From an uncultured Eubacteriales bacterium (lineage in GTDB: Bacteria > Bacillota > Clostridia > Oscillospirales > UBA644): DNA of 27,108 nucleotides. This document shows positions 23,041 to 27,108 of the stretch, one piece after another (within the stretch, counting starts at the first letter, position 1; every line of letters begins with the position of its first letter). The notes under the pieces were generated by a model that was not told the DNA's origin, ran no database searches, and saw only the letters and a list, made by a program, of their open reading frames with translations. The position numbers and the translations under genes were made by a program. The stretch is taken from the NCBI GenBank assembly GCA_959604355.1, contig CAUHAO010000024.1:1-27108 (forward strand), written 5' to 3'.

Positions 23041-23045
23041 AAGAT

Positions 23046-23269
23046 AAATAAACAAAAACAGGGCGCCCCGGATTCGTTCGGGGCGCCCTTGAAACATTTC
23101 GTGAGCAAAAAGAATATCCGTTAAACGGCAAAAGCCGGTATGCACGACACATACCGACTTCTACCGAAAGAAAATCATTTCGGAGAATATTAAAAGAAAG
23201 GAGCTCAATAGAAAATATCGGAAAAACAGTCAAAAACAATCTTAAATGTTAAAGTATATTGTTCTTTAT
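23046..23269 (-). ncRNA. Candidate small RNA convergent with groEL
   Basis: A consensus minus-strand promoter (23276-23304) and a strong minus-strand terminator (23061-23088) bracket about 220 nt with no credible coding frame. Internal structure includes hairpins at 23164-23183 (CCGAAA/TTTCGG) and 23136-23156 (CGGTATG/CATACCG). Single-stranded C-rich motifs read 5'-GCTCCTTTC (23204-23196) and TTCTCC (23187-23182) on the RNA strand. These are complementary to Shine-Dalgarno sequences, a known trait of Firmicute regulatory RNAs. The RNA would end just past the groEL stop codon. I recognise no known family; 6S RNA was considered but the fold was not established. Confidence 0.55.
23061..23088 (-). 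terminator. Strong hairpin between groEL and the small RNA, best as minus-strand terminator
   Basis: A perfect 10-bp GC-only stem (GGGCGCCCCG / CGGGGCGCCC, 8-base loop). Read leftward it is followed by TGTTTTTGTTTATTTATC, a classic U-tract. Read rightward, after groEL, it is followed only by TTGAAACATTTC. It may stop both transcripts. Confidence 0.85.
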
Positions 23270-23275
23270 GCTTAT

Positions 23276-23304
23276 ATTATATCATAAATTTTTTTATTTG
23301 TCAA
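23276..23304 (-). promoter_or_regulatory. Consensus minus-strand promoter for the small RNA
   Basis: TTGACA (23304-23299) and TATAAT (23281-23276), spacing 17: a perfect match to the housekeeping consensus. It is placed just downstream of the terminator of the proBA transcript, so it starts an independent transcript. No coding gene lies immediately downstream in its direction. Confidence 0.88.
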
Positions 23305-23325
23305 TACTTTTTTGAAAAAAATATA

Positions 23326-23353
23326 AAAACCGGTTTATTTAAAAACCGGTTTT
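23326..23353 (-). terminator. Terminator of the proB-proA transcript
   Basis: The AAAACCGGTTT / AAACCGGTTTT stem (23326-23336 with 23343-23353) is followed leftward by TTTTTATATTTTTTT. It ends the minus-strand operon after the decayed macro-domain gene. Confidence 0.88.
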
Positions 23354-23437
23354 GCCAGATACACTATGTTTTCCTGCTGTTATAGTCTTCCTTAATCTTC
23401 TTGCTCTGGTCATAAGGAAGAGGCTGATACGTCCAGA

Positions 23438-23645
23438 CTATACATATGGAAGGGCGTTTTCTTTTGTGATCTTTGCGTCGCCCGCCGGACATCCGCGAGC
23501 GTTCTACGTTCGTCGAGCAGCCCATTGCCCGAGGCTTATGCATCGCCCCGCACACTTCGCATCCGCAGAGCAGGGATCAGTCTGCTGCGTTTACTATTGC
23601 GTTGCATTCAATTCTTGTGATTTCGTCACGTGCAATACGGATAGG
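23438..23645 (-). pseudogene. Decayed macro-domain (ADP-ribose hydrolase-type) gene
   Basis: Translated leftward from 23645, one frame gives PIRIARDEITRIEC then NAIVNAAD, an in-frame TGA (23579-23577), and SLLCGCEVCGAMHK. This matches the macro-domain core GDITKL...[21 protein letters not shown]. After a frameshift ASGNGLLDERRTLA matches AAGPGLLEECRTLG. After a second shift CPAGDAKITKENALPYV matches CPTGEARITKGYNLPAKYV and then hits TAG. So a stop and two frameshifts break a recognisable gene, and the ADP-ribose-binding glycine loop is also altered. It begins within about 45 bases of the proA stop and was probably the operon's last gene. A 63-codon frame here is a by-product. Confidence 0.8.
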
Positions 23646-23686
23646 CCCCCGTTTTACCTGCGTTGCGTCATTTGAGAGAGTCGGTT

Positions 23687-24928
23687 TCAGCGTATCTGAC
23701 CGTTGCCGCGGATGAGGAACTTTGTAGTCGTAAGAGCTTTAAGTCCCATCGGGCCACGTGCGTGCATTTTCTGTGTGGAAATGCCGATTTCCGCGCCGAG
23801 TCCGAATTCGTTTCCGTCCGTGAACCGTGTCGAGGCGTTGACATATACTGCCGACGAATCCACTTCTCTGAGGAATTTCTGGGCATTTGCGTAATTGTTG
23901 GTGACAATTGCTTCGCTGTGTCCCGTGCTGTGCTCGTTTATGTGGGCAATGGCTTCGTCTATATCGGAAACTATTTTGACAGAGATAATGTAGTCCAGAT
24001 ATTCCGTATAGTAATCTTCTTCCGTCGCGGGGGTACACTCGATTATTTCGCGCGTCTTTTCGCAGCCTCGTATCTCGACTTTCTTTTCATCAAGTTTTAA
24101 TTGGAGGGAGGGAAGGAGCTTTTTCGCGACATTTTCATGGACGAGCAGGCTTTCCGCGGCGTTGCATACCGACGGGCGGCTCGTTTTCGCGTTGTTGACG
24201 ATATTTATCGCCATCTTGATATCGCAGCCTTCATCAACGTAAACATGGCAGTTTCCCGTGCCCGTTTCAATGACTGGAACGGTCGCGTTCTGTACGACGG
24301 ATTTTATCAGACCCGCACCGCCTCGGGGAATGAGGACGTCTACATATTCATTGAGCGTCATGAGCGCCGTAGCGGTCTCCCGGTCTGTGGTATCGATGAA
24401 CTGTATGAAATCCATGCAGAGTCCGAGATTCTTAAGGGCTTCACGCATGATTCTGACGAGCTCTTTGTTTGTGTTTATCGCTTCTTTTCCGCCGCGGAGG
24501 ATGACCGCGTTGCCGGATTTGAGCGCAAGTGCCGCCGCATCCACTGTTACGTTCGGGCGCGCTTCATATATCATTGCCACAACACCTATCGGCACCCGGA
24601 TCTTTTCAATATAGAGGCCGTTCGGACGTACTCCGCCTTCAATAACTTCTCCGACGGGGTCGGGCAACGCCGCGACTTCGCGTACTCCGCCGGCAATCCG
24701 CGTCAGGCTCGGTGTCGTGACAGCGAGACGGTCAAGTCCGGTTTTATTTATATTGTTGCGCAATCCGTCTATCATATCGAGATCGTTTGCGTCAAGTACT
24801 GATTTTGCATTTTTCACGATGGCATCGGCGATTGCATTCAGCGCCTCGTTTTTCTTCTCCGTTGACAGCATAGCGAGCTGTTTTGATGCGGCTTTTGCCG
24901 CTTTTCCCATAGTTATAAGATCTGTCAT
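23687..24928 (-). CDS. proA: Gamma-glutamyl phosphate reductase
   Basis: A 413-residue NADPH-dependent enzyme reducing gamma-glutamyl phosphate to glutamate semialdehyde, the second step of proline synthesis. The aldehyde-dehydrogenase fold has catalytic C255 in SRPSVCNA, the NADP-region IYEARPNVT, GKEAINTN and IPRGGAG, and the C-terminal HARGPMGL. Full length. Its ribosome binding site AAAGGTG lies within the last codons of proB, four bases separate the genes, and translation is coupled. A macro-domain remnant follows. Confidence 0.97.
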   Translation of the reverse strand: MTDLITMGKAAKAASKQLAMLSTEKKNEALNAIADAIVKNAKSVLDANDLDMIDGLRNNINKTGLDRLAVTTPSLTRIAGGVREVAALPDPVGEVIEGGVRPNGLYIEKIRVPIGVVAMIYEARPNVTVDAAALALKSGNAVILRGGKEAINTNKELVRIMREALKNLGLCMDFIQFIDTTDRETATALMTLNEYVDVLIPRGGAGLIKSVVQNATVPVIETGTGNCHVYVDEGCDIKMAINIVNNAKTSRPSVCNAAESLLVHENVAKKLLPSLQLKLDEKKVEIRGCEKTREIIECTPATEEDYYTEYLDYIISVKIVSDIDEAIAHINEHSTGHSEAIVTNNYANAQKFLREVDSSAVYVNASTRFTDGNEFGLGAEIGISTQKMHARGPMGLKALTTTKFLIRGNGQIR

Positions 24929-24932
24929 GTTT

Positions 24933-25703
24933 TTATTTCACCTTTGCTTTGAAAGTTGTCCCGACAGTTTTTCCGTCAAGCACGTCGAATATTATTTTCG
25001 GATCGCTGCCGCTGACTATGTGCATCTGAGTACCGTTTGCAGTAGCAATCTCTGCGGCGCGTATCTTGGTTATCATACCGCCGGTGCCCTTGTTTGAAGT
25101 CGTGTCACCCGCAAGCGCGCGAATTTCGTCTGTTATTTCTTCAACGAAGTGTATGGGCTTCGCGTTCGGGTCTTTTGTCGGATTTGCGTCGTAAAGCGCA
25201 TCTATATCGGTAAGAATTATGAGTCTGTCCGCTTTTACGAATGTCGAGACCACGGCAGAAAGGGTGTCGTTGTCACCGAATTTGATCTCGTCCGTTTCAA
25301 CGCTGTCGTTTTCGTTTACTATCGGTACGCAATCGTATTTGAGCAGTTCACGGAAGGTGTTTGTCAGATTTTCACGCAGAAGAGGAATGTTCATTACTTC
25401 TTTGTTCATCAGTATCTGTCCGACGCTGCAGCCGTAGTCGCTGAAAAATCTGTCATATATCGCCATGAGTTCGCTTTGCCCTATTGCCGCAAGAGCCTGT
25501 TTTTTTTCGGTCGCGGCGGGTTTTTTATTCAATCTCAGCTTTGTCATCCCCGCGATCTGAGCGCCGGAAGTGACGAGGATAACGTCATTTCCCATGCTTT
25601 TCAGGTCGCATATTACACGGACAAGACTGTCAATGAATCTCAGATTCAGCCGTCCGCTTTGGTGAGTCAGCGTCGAGGAGCCGACTTTAAGAACTATCTT
25701 CAT
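24933..25703 (-). CDS. proB: Glutamate 5-kinase without PUA domain
   Basis: A 256-residue amino-acid kinase phosphorylating glutamate as the first, feedback-regulated step to proline. KVGSSTLT at the N terminus, the LVTSGA loop, NENDSV, FGDNDTLSA and TDIDALYD are typical, as is KGTGGMITKIRAA for the substrate/ATP region. It ends after the kinase domain, so the C-terminal PUA domain of E. coli-type ProB (about 367 residues) is absent. Short forms are known in several bacteria. It lies 31 bases after the deacetylase gene, with only a purine-rich GAAGAGAGAG as ribosome binding site. Confidence 0.95.
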   Translation of the reverse strand: MKIVLKVGSSTLTHQSGRLNLRFIDSLVRVICDLKSMGNDVILVTSGAQIAGMTKLRLNKKPAATEKKQALAAIGQSELMAIYDRFFSDYGCSVGQILMNKEVMNIPLLRENLTNTFRELLKYDCVPIVNENDSVETDEIKFGDNDTLSAVVSTFVKADRLIILTDIDALYDANPTKDPNAKPIHFVEEITDEIRALAGDTTSNKGTGGMITKIRAAEIATANGTQMHIVSGSDPKIIFDVLDGKTVGTTFKAKVK

Positions 25704-25734
25704 GCTTTTTTCTCTCTCTTCTTTGTTTTGTACG

Positions 25735-26649
25735 TCAATATACTATTTGTATAGGTTCCAGTTCCGCTTTTACAAGGTCGTCGAAATCCCCGAATTCAAA
25801 CCCGAGGTCGCGGAGCTGTTGGATGACTGTCGGGAGCGCTTCCGCGGTGCGGCTGTATTCATGCATGAGGATGACCGCGTTTTTATAGGTTGAGGTCATT
25901 TTTTTCTTCGCGCCGACCATAATGTTGTTCACTATCTCACCTGAGGTGCCGACTTCCCAGTCCCGTGAATCGACATGCCAGTCCGTGACTGTGAATCCGC
26001 GTTCACGCAGCCCGTCGATTATGGCATAATATACGTCTCTCGACCCGCCGTAATAAGCGCAGAAGTCTCTTGCGGACGCCGTGCCGCTGGGCATACGAAC
26101 TATCGAAGGGCTGTAATCTGTGAGGGAAGTGATATAGGACACCGCTTTGTCGAAGTCTTCGAAATACGCGTCGACGGAAGCATATATCTTTGAATATGTG
26201 TGGTCATAAGCGTGGATGGCAAGAGTGTGTCCCTCTTCGACTATGCGGCGTATAGCTTCCCGAGCGACGGAGCCGTTATTCTTTGTCGTAGATCCGATGA
26301 CAAAGAATGTTGCTTTTATGTCGTATTCTTTGAGAATGTCAAGAATCTTGAGCGTGTTTGCACTTACACCGTCGTCAAAAGTAAGAAACGCCGTGCATTT
26401 GTTCTTATATTCCTGTTTCAGCAAGAGGAGTCGGACTTCTTCCTGAAGCGCATCGCGTTTTTCCGTCAATTCAGCAATTTTCGGGGAAAGCTCCTCGGCT
26501 TTGGCGTTTTTTTCGTTTGCGCTCTGTACGTAGCTTTCATAAAGAGGCTGATTTTTTTTGATATACGATTCCGCGCTTGCGGAAGTAAAACCCAGAATAA
26601 CGGCTATGAGTATAGCCGCGAATGTTACCAGAAGACATAAAAATCTCAT
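25735..26649 (-). CDS. Membrane-anchored polysaccharide deacetylase (NodB domain) with coiled coil
   Basis: A 304-residue protein. Residues 5-24 form a signal-anchor or signal peptide, about 35-80 a charged coiled coil, and about 85-295 a carbohydrate esterase family 4 (NodB) domain. Catalytic motifs are complete: TFDDG at 90-94 (D92, D93), HAYDH (H146, H150), R185-x-P187, D227-x2-D230-W231 and LMH (H263). Such enzymes remove acetyl groups from peptidoglycan or other cell-surface glycans outside the cell. AAGGAGG precedes ATG. It is 12 bases after a small membrane coiled-coil gene and may pair with it at the envelope (inference). Confidence 0.9.
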   Translation of the reverse strand: MRFLCLLVTFAAILIAVILGFTSASAESYIKKNQPLYESYVQSANEKNAKAEELSPKIAELTEKRDALQEEVRLLLLKQEYKNKCTAFLTFDDGVSANTLKILDILKEYDIKATFFVIGSTTKNNGSVAREAIRRIVEEGHTLAIHAYDHTYSKIYASVDAYFEDFDKAVSYITSLTDYSPSIVRMPSGTASARDFCAYYGGSRDVYYAIIDGLRERGFTVTDWHVDSRDWEVGTSGEIVNNIMVGAKKKMTSTYKNAVILMHEYSRTAEALPTVIQQLRDLGFEFGDFDDLVKAELEPIQIVY

Positions 26650-26661
26650 TTTCGTGCCTCC

Positions 26662-26967
26662 TTATTTGTCAAGAATGAGTCTGCGGGTCTCAAGGTTGTC
26701 TATTTCCGCCTCAAGATTCGCGATCTCATCGGAAGCCGTTTCAAACGCCGCTTTTGCGGATTCTTCCTGCTGTTGCGCCGCGTGAAGCTTCAATTCAAAA
26801 TCTTTCTTTTCCGAAGATGCTCTATTGTATCTTGCGATCATTATGAGCATTATTATCACCGCCGCAAGTGCAGCCGCGATAAATAGAAGGTCAGCTGTCG
26901 ACAGCCCCTTTTTTTTACGTCGGGTGGTTGATGCCGAACGGCGTCTGTAACTTGTTCTCTGATTCAT
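26662..26967 (-). CDS. Small bitopic membrane protein with coiled coil (FtsL/DivIC-like topology)
   Basis: A 101-residue protein with a very basic N terminus (residues 6-20, mostly Arg/Lys/Ser/Thr). One membrane span lies at about 25-45, followed by a charged coiled coil at about 52-98, predicted outside the cell. The layout resembles the division proteins FtsL and DivIC but no specific motif proves it. GGAGG lies eight bases before ATG. It is the first gene of the minus-strand operon leading to the deacetylase, proB and proA. The promoter is not clear. The upstream region, 26968-27056, is AT-rich and abuts the palindromic repeat, and TTGCAA or TTGCTT inside the repeat are possible -35 elements. 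Confidence 0.75.
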   Translation of the reverse strand: MNQRTSYRRRSASTTRRKKKGLSTADLLFIAAALAAVIIMLIMIARYNRASSEKKDFELKLHAAQQQEESAKAAFETASDEIANLEAEIDNLETRRLILDK

Positions 26968-27056
26968 GTTTTTCGCCTCCGAAAAAATGCAAAGAAAAAT
27001 ATCGTTTTCGTGTAACGGGTTTTGTGTGTGATTATTGTGATTATGTATATTACACC

Positions 27057-27108
27057 ATAAGCAAAAATGCTTGCTTGCAAGGGCATTTTTGCGCAGCCGT
27101 CAATAGAG
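27057..27108. repeat. Second copy of the left-end palindromic repeat, cut by the window edge
   Basis: Bases 27057-27108 match 57-108 at all but one position (A at 99 is G at 27099). They contain the same hairpin GCAAAAATGC/GCATTTTTGC (27061-27092). Only this middle module is seen, because the window ends inside it. It confirms a dispersed repeat family. Confidence 0.9.

Noticed and set aside
21094..23145. 683-codon minus-strand frame opposite groESL
   Set aside because: It is a shadow of groES and groEL, with low-complexity composition and no domain or ribosome binding site.
23577..23579. In-frame TGA in the macro remnant as a selenocysteine codon
   Set aside because: Two frameshifts and a further stop follow, and no selenocysteine-insertion-like hairpin was evident, so decay is the simpler explanation.
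23352..23675. 107-codon plus-strand frame downstream of groEL
   Set aside because: It overlaps the macro-domain remnant on the other strand, has no ribosome binding site, and has Arg/His/Cys-rich composition.

Overview
The window looks like a chromosomal segment from a Gram-positive, low-to-mid GC Firmicute, most likely a gut-type member of the Clostridia. This rests on strong AGGAGG-type ribosome binding sites, RNase J, a CIRCE-controlled groESL operon, a PerR-type regulator, a nifS-nifU-mnmA cluster, a DUF1540 protein and M42 peptidases. It is mostly housekeeping DNA. I saw no phage genes, transposase, CRISPR array, rRNA or tRNA. Copies of one palindromic repeat family lie at both ends of the window.

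Layout, left to right. (1) 1-5250, plus strand: palindromic repeats, a consensus promoter, then an operon of a LarA-type (nickel-pincer) hydroxyacid racemase/epimerase homologue, a PHP phosphoesterase, 6-phosphogluconate dehydrogenase and a KDG-kinase-like PfkB kinase. A 43-bp duplicated element interrupts the operon, and a terminator closes it. Together the genes suggest sugar-acid (gluconate/mannonate) metabolism. (2) 5270-7916, minus strand: nifS-nifU-mnmA for sulfur transfer, Fe-S assembly and tRNA thiolation. (3) 8017-15123, minus strand: a tight operon of rnj, murD, three different M42 peptidases and a short QueG-like ferredoxin. It is driven by a perfect-spacing promoter and preceded by a structured leader of about 240 nt. 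(4) 15128-17810, minus strand: a nucleotidyltransferase fused to a catalytically eroded phosphomannomutase domain, and a two-repeat DUF1540 protein. (5) 17942-19397, plus strand: purA.

(6) 19590-20741, plus strand: a PerR-like regulator with its own operator, then a 6-pyruvoyl-tetrahydropterin-synthase homologue that lacks the usual catalytic cysteine and carries a C-terminal zinc ribbon. (7) 21005-23040, plus strand: CIRCE, groES and groEL. (8) 23046-23304, minus strand: a candidate small RNA with a consensus promoter, two C-rich anti-Shine-Dalgarno-like motifs and a strong terminator, convergent with groEL. (9) 23326-26967, minus strand: a membrane coiled-coil protein, a membrane-anchored polysaccharide deacetylase, proB and proA, ending in a decayed macro-domain pseudogene and a terminator.

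I did not find a clearly new multi-gene defence or mobile system. The best candidates for something undescribed are the small RNA beside groEL, the structured rnj leader, the PerR / zinc-ribbon PTPS pair, the eroded mutase domain and the LarA-like sugar-acid operon. All assignments come from reading the sequence and recalling family motifs; no database search was run.
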